Notes: generated by a model not told the origin, from the letters alone. DNA of 45,796 nt from Clostridiales bacterium (GCA_004556345.1 SFHQ01000012.1:1-45796), one strand, 5' to 3'. Positions 30,279-39,207 are shown, numbered from the stretch's first letter. Program-made: numbers and translations.

Positions 30279-30380
30279 TCGGTGTAACCGAATTTTATTG
30301 CTTCTCTTTCCCTGCGGAAAGAATCACCCGGTCCACAGCCAGCTCGGTGGCGCCGGGGAAAGGAAAGGATCCTATCAATT

Positions 30381-30611
30381 ATGGCTGTTACCATTCTCTC
30401 TATCATTCAGGTGCTCATCGGCGTCGTGCTCATCGTCTTTGTGCTGGGTCAGTCCGGTAAGCACTCCGGCCTGGGTATGATCTCCGGCACCAGCGACTCC
30501 TTCCTGTCCAAGAACAAGGGCAAATCCGGCGACGCCAAACTAGCCCGCTGGACCAAGTGGGTCGCTCTGGTGTTCATCGTTCTCACCCTGGTCCTCAACT
30601 TCCTGCACTAA
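30381..30611 (+). CDS. secG: Preprotein translocase subunit SecG
   Basis: The protein has 76 residues, with two transmembrane segments (about 5-24 and 58-75). Between them lies the conserved SecG stretch VFVLGQSGKHSGLGMISGTSDSFLSKNKGKS. SecG joins SecY and SecE in the membrane channel and aids the SecA-driven export step. In many Firmicutes it lies next to rnr and smpB, but here the next gene is a regulator, so it is a single-gene unit with its own promoter and terminator. The nearby surface proteins are among its clients, though that closeness may be chance. Confidence 0.95.
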   Translation: MAVTILSIIQVLIGVVLIVFVLGQSGKHSGLGMISGTSDSFLSKNKGKSGDAKLARWTKWVALVFIVLTLVLNFLH

Positions 30612-30625
30612 GCTGCGTTTCTCAG

Positions 30626-30655
30626 AATGCCCTTCCTTTTGGAGGGGCATTTTGT
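30626..30655 (+). terminator. Intrinsic terminator after secG
   Basis: AATGCCCTTCC and GGAGGGGCATT form an 11-bp stem (one G-T pair) with a TTTT loop, followed by TTGTG. Confidence 0.75.
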
Positions 30656-30698
30656 GTTAATGTTCTCGTTTTTTCTACAAATTGTAAGAGGTGATCCC

Positions 30699-31346
30699 AT
30701 GACTCGTAAAGAAGCTTTCAATATGCTCGACCAAATGGCCAGAGGCATCGCGGAAATGTTTGGCTCCAATTGTGAGACCATCATCCATGACTTAGAGGAC
30801 CCCCATCACCCCATTCTGGCGATCTACAACGGCCACGTCTCCGGACGGACTGTCGGCTCCACCCAGGACCTGACCGGCGCAGAGCGCGACCTATATCTGG
30901 ACGACGACGTGGTAAACAGCTTGGCTGTGACCCCCAGCGGACAGCAGACCAAAAGTTCTACCTTTTCCATCAAAGGCGACGATTATCACTTCGGTTTTGG
31001 CATAAACTATGACTTCACCCCCCTGGCCTATGCCAACCGGGTCCTGCTGGACCTGATGCACACCGAGGTGGATTTCCACAGCGCCCTGTACAAACCCAAG
31101 GACACCGGCATCAGCGAGCTTTTCGACAGCGCCGTCCTGCGGGTGGGCAAGCCCGCCCGCGAGATGAACAAGGCCGACCGCCTGCGGGTGATCGAATACC
31201 TCTCCAGCATGGATGCCTTTTCCTACCGCCGGGCCGTGCCCTACGTCGCCTCCCACCTGGGCGTGTCCCGCTATACGGTCTACAAATACTTAGATGAAGT
31301 CAATGGCAAGATCAACAAGGCCTCTGCCAAGGACAAGGAGGACTGA
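30699..31346 (+). CDS. YheO/DauR-family transcriptional regulator (PAS-like + HTH)
   Basis: The protein has 215 residues; the start MTRKEAFNMLDQMARGIAEMFG follows AGAGGTGATCCC. The N-terminal YheO-type PAS-like domain has the hallmark SNCETIIHDLEDPHHPILAIYNGHVSGRTVGS. The C-terminal helix-turn-helix reads FSYRRAVPYVASHLGVSRYTVYKYLDE. DauR, the best-known member, controls D-arginine catabolism; other members regulate amino-acid or peptide use. It precedes a dipeptidase gene by 7 nt, so the two are surely one operon, and the dipeptidase is the likely metabolic link. Confidence 0.9.
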   Translation: MTRKEAFNMLDQMARGIAEMFGSNCETIIHDLEDPHHPILAIYNGHVSGRTVGSTQDLTGAERDLYLDDDVVNSLAVTPSGQQTKSSTFSIKGDDYHFGFGINYDFTPLAYANRVLLDLMHTEVDFHSALYKPKDTGISELFDSAVLRVGKPAREMNKADRLRVIEYLSSMDAFSYRRAVPYVASHLGVSRYTVYKYLDEVNGKINKASAKDKED

Positions 31347-31353
31347 ACCCATC

Positions 31354-32763
31354 ATGGAACACATCCAGTCTGCCATCCGGGCCTATTTCGACGCCCGGCA
31401 GGAAGAACTGATCCAAGCCGTCTGCCGCCTGGTGCGGATCGACAGCACCCTCGGCCCCGCCGCCCCCGGCCAGCCCTTTGGCCCCGGCCCCGCCGCCGCC
31501 CTGGACGAGCTGGTGGCCTTGGCAAAAGAATGGGGGCTGACCGCCCAGAATTTAGAAGGCTATGTGGGCGCCGTCGATCTGAACGACCGGGAGACGGAGC
31601 TGCATATCTTAGGCCACCTGGACGTGGTCGACCCCGGCGAGGGCTGGACCGTGACCTCGGCCTTCGAGCCGAAACTGGTGGACGGCCTGCTCTACGGCCG
31701 CGGCACCGACGATGACAAGGGCCCTGTCCTGGCCGCTCTGATGGCCATGCGGGCGGTCAAAGACCTGGGCTTCTCCCTGAAGAAGAACGTCCGCCTCATC
31801 GCCGGAACCGACGAGGAGACGGGCTTTCGGGACATCCATTGGTATTATGACCGCCACCCCTACGCCCCCCACACCATCTCCCCCGACGCAGACTTTCCCA
31901 TCATCAACATCGAGAAGGGGCACTATCAGCCGACCTTCCGGGCCGCCTGGCCCCAGGAGGCGGCGCTCCCCCGCGTCTCGTCCTTTACCGGCGGACCCCG
32001 GCTGAACATGGTCCCCCCCAAGGCCCAGGCCACCGTGCTGGGGCTGACGGCGGAGCAAGTAAACGCCGCCATTGCCGCGCTCGGCATGGAAGACGCCATC
32101 TCTTACACCGTTGCCCCCGCCGAGGGCGGCGTGCGCATCCAGGCAAGCGGCCAGAACGCCCACGGCTCCACCCCCGAAGAGGGCCACAACGCCCAGACCG
32201 CCCTGCTGACTCTGCTGGCGGCCCTGCCCCTGGTGGACTGCCCCTCCACCCAGTCCATTCAAAACCTGGTCCGGCTCTTCCCCCACGGGGACCACATCGG
32301 CCAGGCTCTGGGCGTGGCCCAGAGCGATGATCTTTCCGGCGGTCTGTCCCTGGCCTTCACCATGCTGACCCTGACCGACACCGGCTGCGAGGGCCGCTTC
32401 GACAGCCGCACGCCCCTGTGCGGCACGGATGCCACCGTCCGCCTGCCCGCCGAGGCCGCCTTGCAGGCCGCCGGTTTCACCGTGGAGGGCGAGATCGACC
32501 CGCCCCATCACGTCCCGGCCACCGACCCCTTTTTGCAAACTCTGGCCTGTGCCTACGAGCTGTACAGCGGCCGGGAGAGCCACTGCATCGCCATCGGCGG
32601 CGGGACCTATGTCCACGGCATCCCCGGCGGCGTGGCCTTCGGGGCCAGTATGCCCGGCTTCGTCTCCAACCTCCACGGCCCCGATGAGCGCGTGAACGTC
32701 GCGGACCTGCTCACCGCCGCCATGATCTACACCCAAGTCATCCTGGACGTGTGCGGTGAATGA
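31354..32763 (+). CDS. Sapep/PepV-type metallo-dipeptidase (M20 family)
   Basis: The protein has 469 residues; the start MEHIQSAIRAYF follows AAGGAGG at a slightly long spacing. The di-metal site of M20 peptidases is complete: HILGHLDVVD (His-x-Asp), RGTDDDKGP (bridging Asp), AGTDEETGF (catalytic Glu plus ligand), DADFPIINIEKG and the final His in TYVHGIPGGVAFG. The long lid domain of PepV relatives is present (about 185-365, including the ASGQNAHGSTPEEGHNA segment). It cleaves dipeptides in the cytoplasm. Genetic coupling to the YheO/DauR regulator suggests induction by an amino acid or dipeptide. Confidence 0.93.
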   Translation: MEHIQSAIRAYFDARQEELIQAVCRLVRIDSTLGPAAPGQPFGPGPAAALDELVALAKEWGLTAQNLEGYVGAVDLNDRETELHILGHLDVVDPGEGWTVTSAFEPKLVDGLLYGRGTDDDKGPVLAALMAMRAVKDLGFSLKKNVRLIAGTDEETGFRDIHWYYDRHPYAPHTISPDADFPIINIEKGHYQPTFRAAWPQEAALPRVSSFTGGPRLNMVPPKAQATVLGLTAEQVNAAIAALGMEDAISYTVAPAEGGVRIQASGQNAHGSTPEEGHNAQTALLTLLAALPLVDCPSTQSIQNLVRLFPHGDHIGQALGVAQSDDLSGGLSLAFTMLTLTDTGCEGRFDSRTPLCGTDATVRLPAEAALQAAGFTVEGEIDPPHHVPATDPFLQTLACAYELYSGRESHCIAIGGGTYVHGIPGGVAFGASMPGFVSNLHGPDERVNVADLLTAAMIYTQVILDVCGE

Positions 32764-32776
32764 TCCAGGAGGAACC

Positions 32777-33322
32777 ATGCCCAAAAACCTAGAACTTTTT
32801 CTCACCTTTGCCCGCATCAGCGCCAGCTGCTTCGGCGGCGGCTACGCCATGCTCCCCTTTTTTCAGCGGGAGCTGGTCCTCAAGAAGAAGTGGCTCACGG
32901 ATGAGCAGCTGCTCGACCTCACCGCCGTGGCCCAGTGTACCCCCGGCGTCATTGCCGTGAACACAGCGACCTTCTGCGGCTACCGGGTCTACGGCTTCCG
33001 AGGGGCCGTCTTTGCTACCCTGGGGGTTTTGTTCCCGCCCATCCTCATCGTGCTGGTCATTTCCGCCTTCTTCTGGTCCTTTGCGGAAAATCCCTGGGTC
33101 CAGTATGCCCTGACCGGCGTGCGGGCCTGCGTGTGCGCCCTCATCATCAACAGCGCCATCAAGCTGGGTAAGAAGGCCATTCTGGACGTCCCCGCTTTCC
33201 TGGTCTTCCTGGTGGTCTTTTTGCTGGCGGCGTTCGTCGGCCTGTCCCCGGCCATCCTGGTCATCTGCGCCGGGTGCTTCGGCCTGGCTTACCAGAAAAT
33301 ACGAAAGGAGCGCCCCCAATGA
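32777..33322 (+). CDS. Chromate-transporter family protein, first half (CHR domain)
   Basis: The protein has 181 residues; AGGAGGAACC precedes the ATG. It is a single CHR domain: FLTFARISASCFGGGYAMLPFFQRELV, then DLTAVAQCTPGVIAVNTATFCGYR, then several membrane segments. Proteobacterial ChrA has two such domains in one chain. Clostridia usually have two short genes, as here, which overlap by 4 nt (ATGA). Chromate export is documented for some long ChrA proteins, but the native role of the short pairs is not established. It lies 13 nt after the dipeptidase gene and may be co-transcribed. Confidence 0.9.
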   Translation: MPKNLELFLTFARISASCFGGGYAMLPFFQRELVLKKKWLTDEQLLDLTAVAQCTPGVIAVNTATFCGYRVYGFRGAVFATLGVLFPPILIVLVISAFFWSFAENPWVQYALTGVRACVCALIINSAIKLGKKAILDVPAFLVFLVVFLLAAFVGLSPAILVICAGCFGLAYQKIRKERPQ

Positions 33323-33882
33323 TCGTCTTGCTCCTTCGTCTCTACTGGGAGTTTCTGCTCATCGGCATGTTTTCCATGGGCGGCGGCATGGCCACCGTCC
33401 CGTTCCTCTTTGACCTGTCCCAGCGCACCGCCTGGTTCTCCACGGCGGATCTGACCACGATGATCGCCATCTCCGAAGCCACCCCCGGCCCCATCGGGGT
33501 GAACATGGCCACCTACGTCGGCTACATCACCGCCGGGCTCCCCGGCGGCATCGTCGCCCCCCTGGGGCTGACCACCCCGGCCTTTATTATCATCCTGCTG
33601 GTGTCGAAGATCATGAACACCCTCTGGCAGAACCCCAAGGTCCAGGGCCTCTTCTACGCCCTGCGCCCGGCCTCCGTGGGCCTCATCGCGGCGGCGGCCT
33701 TCTCCGTCTGCGCCGTCTCCCTCTTCAGCACGGAAAACGGCCTGACGCTCCACTGGCCCTCCATCCTTCTCTTCGCCGTGATGCTCGTGGCAATGAACCT
33801 GCCCAAGCTCAAAAACCTCTCCACCCTCTGGTTCATCGCCATGGCCGCCGTGGCCGGCGTGGTGTTTCACATGGTGGATTAG
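33319..33882 (+). CDS. Chromate-transporter family protein, second half (CHR domain)
   Basis: The protein has 187 residues and starts inside the stop of the first half. The CHR features are LYWEFLLIGMFSMGGGMATVPFLFDL and TMIAISEATPGPIGVNMATYVGY, differing from the partner in the same way N- and C-terminal domains of ChrA differ (opposite membrane topology is typical). The two products most likely form a heterodimer. The gene ends at a strong shared terminator. Confidence 0.9.
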   Translation: MIVLLLRLYWEFLLIGMFSMGGGMATVPFLFDLSQRTAWFSTADLTTMIAISEATPGPIGVNMATYVGYITAGLPGGIVAPLGLTTPAFIIILLVSKIMNTLWQNPKVQGLFYALRPASVGLIAAAAFSVCAVSLFSTENGLTLHWPSILLFAVMLVAMNLPKLKNLSTLWFIAMAAVAGVVFHMVD

Positions 33883-33900
33883 CCAAACCACAGTATTTCC

Positions 33901-33951
33901 AAACCAAAAAAGCTCTGGAACCGAACGAAGGTTCCAGAGCTTTTTTGGTTT
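33901..33951. terminator. Bidirectional terminator with a 22-bp perfect stem
   Basis: 33901-33922 and 33930-33951 are exact reverse complements around a 7-nt loop, with A6 and T6 on either side of the GC-rich core (GCTCTGGAACC). It ends both the plus-strand dipeptidase/CHR unit and the minus-strand fatty-acid operon, whose last stop codon is 5 nt away. Confidence 0.95.
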
Positions 33952-33955
33952 GGGA

Positions 33956-34534
33956 TCAGGCTTCCACCAGGGCCTTGGCGATGCAGTCATGGACCATTTG
34001 CAGCGTCTCCTCGCTGTAAATGAGTTCCCCGCTGTCAAACTGGATGATGGCCCCAAAGATCAGGGCGCGGATGACATAGACCCGCCGCCGTCGGGTGGCG
34101 CGGTCGATGTCGTGCTCCTGGCAGTATTGCAGGATGAGCTTTTGGGTGGGGCTGCTCAGTTCCCCCCGCAGGCGGTGGTAGACGTTGTCAAACTCCTCGT
34201 CTTTCAGCGTCAGGATCGCCGCCAGATGGGGGTTTTCGATGAGAAAGCGGACGTACCCCGTGCTCATTTCCACGATCTGCTTGGCGCTGTCCCCGGCGTA
34301 GGTCTCCAACAGTTGGAGCTGGGAATCCCGCCACTGGAGATTTACTGCTTCGATGATGGCAGCGATGAAATCGTTGCGGTCGGAAAAATGCTTGTAGGGC
34401 GCTCCGGGGGAGACCCCGCAGGCCTTGGCGATGCGGCGCATGGAGAGGTTCGCCACGCCGTACTCGTTGATCTCGTTGATCCCGGCCTGGATCAATGCTT
34501 CGCGGGTGTTGCGGTGCTTGGGCTGGTCAGCCAT
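33956..34534 (-). CDS. TetR-family regulator, last gene of the fatty-acid synthesis operon
   Basis: The protein has 192 residues; the start MADQPKHRNTREALIQAG follows CAGGAGGAATGGAAC. The N-terminal helix-turn-helix shows the TetR pattern LSMRRIAKACGVSPGAPYKHFSDRNDFIAAIIEA. The ligand-binding domain (about 60-190) is helical and not further assignable. It lies 32 nt after the acyl-CoA synthetase gene and thus at the end of a 12-gene operon headed by acpP. Since TetR proteins bind palindromes and often sense acyl-CoA in lipid regulation (FasR and FadR types), it is the natural candidate for the operator at 44211-44227, giving autoregulation. The usual Firmicutes regulators FabT and FapR are not seen in the window. 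Confidence 0.9.
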   Translation of the reverse strand: MADQPKHRNTREALIQAGINEINEYGVANLSMRRIAKACGVSPGAPYKHFSDRNDFIAAIIEAVNLQWRDSQLQLLETYAGDSAKQIVEMSTGYVRFLIENPHLAAILTLKDEEFDNVYHRLRGELSSPTQKLILQYCQEHDIDRATRRRRVYVIRALIFGAIIQFDSGELIYSEETLQMVHDCIAKALVEA

Positions 34535-34566
34535 GTTCCATTCCTCCTGCCTGGTTGTCGTTGGCG

Positions 34567-36201
34567 TTATGGGACACGCAGGGTGTGCCTGCGGATCTTT
34601 CCGCTGATGGTCTTGGGCAGGGCCTCCACAAACTTCACTTGCCGCACCCATTTGTAGGCCGCAAGCTTCTGGTTGCAGAATTCCCGGATCTCCCGTTCCA
34701 GCGTCGGCCCGGCCTCCTGGCCGGCGGTGAGCACCACCACAGCCTGGATCGCCTGGCCCCGCAGGGGATCGGCCACCCCCACGACGCTGCACTCCAACAC
34801 GGCCGGGTGCTCCATGAGGACGCTTTCGATCTCCCCCGGCCCCACCCGGTAACCGCCTGTTTTGATTATATCATCAAATCGGCCATGAAACCAGTAGGAA
34901 CCGTCCGCCGTCTGCCAGGCTGCGTCGCCGGTGTGATACACGCCCCCCGCCCAGGCCTGGGCATCGCGTTCCGGGTCGGCCAGATAGCCGGAGAACAGGC
35001 CGGCAGGGCGGCTGCCGTCCTCCGGCGGGACCACGACGACCTCGCCGATCTCCCCCACGGGCGTGGGGGTCCCATCGGCGTTTTGCAGCTTCACGTTGTA
35101 ATAGGGGGAGGCCACCCCCATAGAACCCGGCGTCACCGGCCAACCGGTGAAATGGGCCAGGAGCAGGGTCGTCTCGGTCTGCCCATACCCCTCCCCCAGC
35201 GCCAGCCCGGTCGCCTGGGTGAACTGCCGGGAGATCTCCGGGTGGAGCTTCTCCCCCGCCGTCACCGCATGGCGGAGGGTCGGCATCGGCGGGATGTCTT
35301 TTCGCACCAGGTAGCGATAGATGGTCGGCGGGGCGCAGAAGGTCGTGACGCCATATCGGTTGATGACGCCCACCAGCTGCTTGGGGTCGAAATGGTCAAA
35401 GTCAAAGACCATCACCGCGCTGCCCACCAGCCACTGGCCGTAAAACTTGCCCCAGGAGGCCTTCCCCCAGCCGGTCTCGGCCACGGAGAAGTGCAGCCCC
35501 CCGTCATACGCCTGCTGCCAGTGGCGGGCGGTGATGATGTGGGCCAGGGGATAGGTCCCGTCGTGCACGACGCCCTTGGGCTGGCCCGTGGTACCGGAGG
35601 TGAAGTACATGAGCATGGGGTCTTCCGCGCGGGTCGCAATGCGGGCAAACACTGCCGGCTCCCGCCGGGCCTCTTCCGTCAGGTTCCGGAAGCCGGGCAC
35701 CGTTTCCCGGACCGTCCACAGCAAGGGCTGTGCCCCTCGCCCTGCGACAGCATCCAGCACATGCCGGGGCACCTCATTTTGCGGGGTGCAGACAAGTGCC
35801 TTCATGGGGGCGCAGTCCAGCCGGTAGGCAATGTCCTCTGCGGTCAGCATGTGCGTCACCGGGACCAAGACGGCCCCCAGCTTGTGCAGGGCCAGGGCCA
35901 CGAACCAGTATTCATAGTGGCGCTTCAGCGCCACCATCACCCGGTCCCCCGGTCGGATGCCCGCCTGCCAGAAGACACGGGCCACCCGGTCGCTGCCGCG
36001 GGCCAGGTCAGAAAAAGAAAACGTAGCCTCTGCCCCGTTGGGGTCGCACCACACCATGGCCACCTGCTCCGGGGCCTGGCGGGCCATTTCGTCGGCCACG
36101 TCATACGCAAAGTTGAACTCTGCCGGCCAGCGGAGGCTGACCTTCGTCAGTCTCCCGGCCTCGTCAAAGGTCTCCCGGCAGTAGCGTTCATAGAGATTCA
36201 T
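34567..36201 (-). CDS. AMP-forming acyl-CoA synthetase inside the fatty-acid synthesis operon
   Basis: The protein has 544 residues and begins 3 nt after the accA stop. ANL motifs are complete: A3 YFTSGTTGQPKGVVHD, A5 EGYGQTETT, A7/A8 HTGDAAWQTADGSYWFHGRFDD and KTGGYRVGPGEIESVL, and the C-terminal Lys in KTISGKIRR. It is a paralogue of the enzyme at 15324-16970. Activation of free fatty acids to acyl-CoA is not part of de novo synthesis, and in Firmicutes exogenous acids normally enter through FakA/FakB. Its place in the operon therefore suggests that it makes acyl-CoA either for use or as the signal read by the TetR protein coded next. Substrate chain length unknown. Confidence 0.92.
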   Translation of the reverse strand: MNLYERYCRETFDEAGRLTKVSLRWPAEFNFAYDVADEMARQAPEQVAMVWCDPNGAEATFSFSDLARGSDRVARVFWQAGIRPGDRVMVALKRHYEYWFVALALHKLGAVLVPVTHMLTAEDIAYRLDCAPMKALVCTPQNEVPRHVLDAVAGRGAQPLLWTVRETVPGFRNLTEEARREPAVFARIATRAEDPMLMYFTSGTTGQPKGVVHDGTYPLAHIITARHWQQAYDGGLHFSVAETGWGKASWGKFYGQWLVGSAVMVFDFDHFDPKQLVGVINRYGVTTFCAPPTIYRYLVRKDIPPMPTLRHAVTAGEKLHPEISRQFTQATGLALGEGYGQTETTLLLAHFTGWPVTPGSMGVASPYYNVKLQNADGTPTPVGEIGEVVVVPPEDGSRPAGLFSGYLADPERDAQAWAGGVYHTGDAAWQTADGSYWFHGRFDDIIKTGGYRVGPGEIESVLMEHPAVLECSVVGVADPLRGQAIQAVVVLTAGQEAGPTLEREIREFCNQKLAAYKWVRQVKFVEALPKTISGKIRRHTLRVP

Positions 36202-36204
36202 AGG

Positions 36205-37005
36205 TCAGGGTTCCTTCTTTCCCTGGGGCATGGGGTCCCCCAGGGCGCGGAAACGGGCGTAGCGCCGCTCCAGCAGATCGGGCTGGGTCTGCAGCTCCGC
36301 CAGTTCTTTTTCTAAGAGGTCCGCCAGCAGGGTATAAAAGGCCGTGTTGCCCAGCTCTTTTTCCGGGAGGATGCGCTCAATGATCCCCAGCTCCAGCGCG
36401 TCTTTTGCCGTGAGCTTCAGGCTCTGGGCGGCCTCATCGGCCTTGCCCGCGTCCTTCCACAGGATGCTGGCACAGCCCTCCGGGGAAATGACGGAGTAGA
36501 CCGCATGCTCCAGCATCCACACCCGGTCGGCTACGGACAATGCCAACGCCCCGCCGCTGCCCCCTTCCCCGATCAGCACGGTGATGACAGGGGTATCCAG
36601 GCTCATCATGGTCATCAGGTTCTCGGCAATGGCCTGCCCCTGGCCCCGCTCTTCCGCCCCGATGCCGCAGTTGGCCCCGGAGGTGTCCACGAAGCAGAGG
36701 ACCGGCCGGTGGAATTTCTCCGCCTGCTTCATCAGGCGCAGGGCCTTGCGGTAACCTTCGGGATGGGGTGCCCCGAAGGAGCGGGCCATGCGTTCCTTGG
36801 CGCTGTGGCCCTTCTCTATGGCGAGGAAGGTCACGGGCAGGCCCCGAAAATGGCCCACGCCGCCCACGATGGCCCCGTCGTCGGCAAAGCGCCGGTCGCC
36901 GTGCAGCTCAAAGAAGTCCGCGCAGAGATTGTGGATATAATCTAAGCCGGTGGGCCGCTTGTTGGCGCGGGCCAGCCGGACGGTGTCATAGGCAGGGGTA
37001 CTCAT
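36205..37005 (-). CDS. accA: Acetyl-CoA carboxylase carboxyltransferase subunit alpha
   Basis: The protein has 266 residues. With AccD it transfers the carboxyl group from carboxybiotin to acetyl-CoA, giving malonyl-CoA, the first committed step of fatty-acid synthesis. Conserved crotonase-fold stretches are FFELHGDRRFADDGAIVGG, GHSAKERMARSFGAPHPEGYRKALRLM, FVDTSGANCGIGAEERGQGQAIAENL and GEGGSGGALAL followed by ISPEGCASILWKD. It is shorter at the N-terminus than E. coli AccA (319), as usual for Clostridia. It overlaps accD by 4 nt. Confidence 0.96.
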   Translation of the reverse strand: MSTPAYDTVRLARANKRPTGLDYIHNLCADFFELHGDRRFADDGAIVGGVGHFRGLPVTFLAIEKGHSAKERMARSFGAPHPEGYRKALRLMKQAEKFHRPVLCFVDTSGANCGIGAEERGQGQAIAENLMTMMSLDTPVITVLIGEGGSGGALALSVADRVWMLEHAVYSVISPEGCASILWKDAGKADEAAQSLKLTAKDALELGIIERILPEKELGNTAFYTLLADLLEKELAELQTQPDLLERRYARFRALGDPMPQGKKEP

Positions 37006-37865
37006 GGGCGCCCTCCTTCCTGATGGATCTGCAAAAGGTTGGCCAGCACGGCCTGCTGGTCCCGGCGGGGGACGATGGCATCCACAAAGCCGTGCTTGAG
37101 CAGAAATTCCGCCGTCTGGAAGCCCTTGGGCAGGGCCTTTCTTGTGGTCTGCTCCACCACTCTGGCCCCGGCAAAGCCCACGGTGGCCCCCGGCTCGGCC
37201 AGGATGATGTCACCCTCCATGGCAAAGCTGGCGGTGACGCCGCCGGTGGTGGGGTCGGTGAGCACGGTGCAGTAAAACAGCCCCGCCTGGCTGTGCCGCC
37301 CCACGGCCCCGCTGGTCTTGGCCATCTGCATGAGGGAGAGCAGCCCCTCCTGCATCCGCGCCCCGCCGGAGACGGTGTAGCCGACCACCGGGCGGCGGTG
37401 GGCCGTGGCGTATTCAAACAGCCGGGTGATCTTCTCCCCCACCGCCGTGCCCATGGAGCCCATCATAAAATACGGCTCCATGATAAACAGACAGCAGGGC
37501 TGGCCCCCGATGCGGGCCGTGCCGCAGAGCACACCCTCTGTCTCGTTGCTGGCGGCCTGGACCTGCTCCAGCTTCTCCCGGTAGCCGGGAAATCCCAAGG
37601 GGTCATGTCCCTCCACCCCGGCAAACAGCTCCCGGAACGTCCCCTTGTCCACCAGCATCCGCAGGCGCTGGCGGCCGCCCATGCGGAAGTGATAGCCGCA
37701 GGGGCAGGTGTTGTAGTTGGACCACAGGCGGCTCAGGGGAATGGCCTTGTGGCAGTTGGGGCAGGTCTTCTCCGGCTCGCTGGCGTCTTCCTGGAGCAGG
37801 GCGGCGGTGCGCCCGCCGGCTTCCAGCTCGTTCTTTGGTTTATAGTGAAACTTCAAAAAGGGCAT
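37002..37865 (-). CDS. accD: Acetyl-CoA carboxylase carboxyltransferase subunit beta
   Basis: The protein has 287 residues. The N-terminal zinc ribbon reads CPNC (Cys35, Cys38) and then TCPCGYH (Cys54, Cys56). The second pair is C-x-C, one residue shorter than the C-x-x-C of E. coli AccD, although four Cys remain available. The carboxyltransferase core shows TVSGGARMQEGLLSLMQMAKT, VLTDPTTGGVTASFAMEGDI and AGARVVEQTTRKALPKGFQTAEFL. It joins AccA in the carboxyltransferase and may bind mRNA through the ribbon, as reported for E. coli. Coupled to accA by a 4-nt overlap. Confidence 0.96.
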   Translation of the reverse strand: MPFLKFHYKPKNELEAGGRTAALLQEDASEPEKTCPNCHKAIPLSRLWSNYNTCPCGYHFRMGGRQRLRMLVDKGTFRELFAGVEGHDPLGFPGYREKLEQVQAASNETEGVLCGTARIGGQPCCLFIMEPYFMMGSMGTAVGEKITRLFEYATAHRRPVVGYTVSGGARMQEGLLSLMQMAKTSGAVGRHSQAGLFYCTVLTDPTTGGVTASFAMEGDIILAEPGATVGFAGARVVEQTTRKALPKGFQTAEFLLKHGFVDAIVPRRDQQAVLANLLQIHQEGGRP

Positions 37866-37899
37866 TGGTCTTCCCTGCCTTTCTCAACCAAGGGCGCGT

Positions 37900-39207
37900 T
37901 TACTCGCCCTCCAGAAACGTAAGGTCATAGCTGCCGTCCATAAAGTCCGGCCGGCTGACCAGGTCCAGCTGCTCGGCAATGTTCGTCTCGATGCCCTCCA
38001 CCATCAGCTCGCACAGGGCGGCCTTCATTTTCCGAAGGGCCTCCTCCCGCGTCCCGGCATAGACAATGAGCTTGCCCAGCAGGGAGTCGTAGTAGGGGGA
38101 GACGGTCGTCCCCGCGACCAGATAGGTGTCGAACCGGACGAACGGCCCGCCGGGGACGTGGAGCATGGTCAGGGTCCCAGGACGGGTGGCATTGATGCGG
38201 CACTCCAAGCAGGCGCCGCTCAGGCTCACGTCCTGCTGGCGGAAGTTCAGGGGGACCCCCGCCGCCACGCGGATCTGCCACTTTACCAGGTCGATCTTCG
38301 TGAGCATCTCCGTGACGCCGTGCTCTACTTGCAGGCGGAGGTTCATCTCCATGAACCAGAAGCGGCCATCCCGGTCCAGCAGAAACTCTAAGGTGCCCAC
38401 ACCCACGTACCCAATGGCCTTCACGGCCTTGGTCACCTGGTCCATGAGCTTTTTCCGCTGGCTCCGGCTCACCGCCGGGGAGGGGGATTCCTCGATGAGC
38501 TTCTGGTGGCGGCGCTGCACAGAGCAGTCCCGCTCCCCCAGACAGACCACCGTCCCGGCCTCGTCCGCCAGGACCTGGACCTCGATGTGCCGGGCGGGGT
38601 GGACGAATTTTTCCATATACACCGAGCCGTCCCCGAAAGAGGCTTCCCCCTCGGCCACGGCCATGGCGTAGGCCTGGGGCAATTCCTGGGGCGTCTGCAC
38701 CAGGCGGATGCCTCGGCCCCCGCCCCCGGCGCTGGCTTTCAGCATCACCGGGTAGCCGATCTGGGCGGCGGCGTTCAGGGCAGCCGTCACGTCCGGCAGG
38801 GCCTGCGTGCCGGGAATGACCTCCAGGCCGTTGGTCTTCATAATGTCTTTGAGGCCCGCTTTGTCGCTCAGGGCCTCCATGCTCTCCGGGGTGGGGCCGA
38901 TGAAGACCAGGCCGTTCCGGCGGCAGAGGCTGGCAAAGTGGGCGTTTTCCGACAGAAAGCCGTAGCCGGGGTGAATGGCCTGGGCCCCGGAGACTAAGGC
39001 AGCGGCAATGACCCGCTCTTCATTTAAATAACTATCCGCAGGGCTGGCCCCGCCCACGCAGTAGCTCTCGTCGGCCAGGGCGACATGCAGGGCCTCTTTA
39101 TCCGCCTGGGAGTAGATGGCGACGGTGGCGATGCCCATCTCCTTGCAGGCCCGGATGATCCGGACGGCGATCTCGCCCCGATTGGCGATCAGGATCTTTG
39201 AAAACAT
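37900..39207 (-). CDS. accC: Biotin carboxylase subunit of acetyl-CoA carboxylase
   Basis: The protein has 435 residues. It carboxylates the biotin on AccB using bicarbonate and ATP. The biotin carboxylase N-domain (ILIANRGEIAVRIIRACKEMGI), the ATP-grasp glycine-rich loop (KASAGGGGRGIRLV), the RDCSVQRRHQKLIEE active-site segment and EMNLRLQVEHGVTEM are all present. In most AccC the last of these reads EMNTRxQVEHxVTE; here Leu replaces Thr. Its start lies 19 nt inside the end of fabZ. Confidence 0.96.
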   Translation of the reverse strand: MFSKILIANRGEIAVRIIRACKEMGIATVAIYSQADKEALHVALADESYCVGGASPADSYLNEERVIAAALVSGAQAIHPGYGFLSENAHFASLCRRNGLVFIGPTPESMEALSDKAGLKDIMKTNGLEVIPGTQALPDVTAALNAAAQIGYPVMLKASAGGGGRGIRLVQTPQELPQAYAMAVAEGEASFGDGSVYMEKFVHPARHIEVQVLADEAGTVVCLGERDCSVQRRHQKLIEESPSPAVSRSQRKKLMDQVTKAVKAIGYVGVGTLEFLLDRDGRFWFMEMNLRLQVEHGVTEMLTKIDLVKWQIRVAAGVPLNFRQQDVSLSGACLECRINATRPGTLTMLHVPGGPFVRFDTYLVAGTTVSPYYDSLLGKLIVYAGTREEALRKMKAALCELMVEGIETNIAEQLDLVSRPDFMDGSYDLTFLEGE

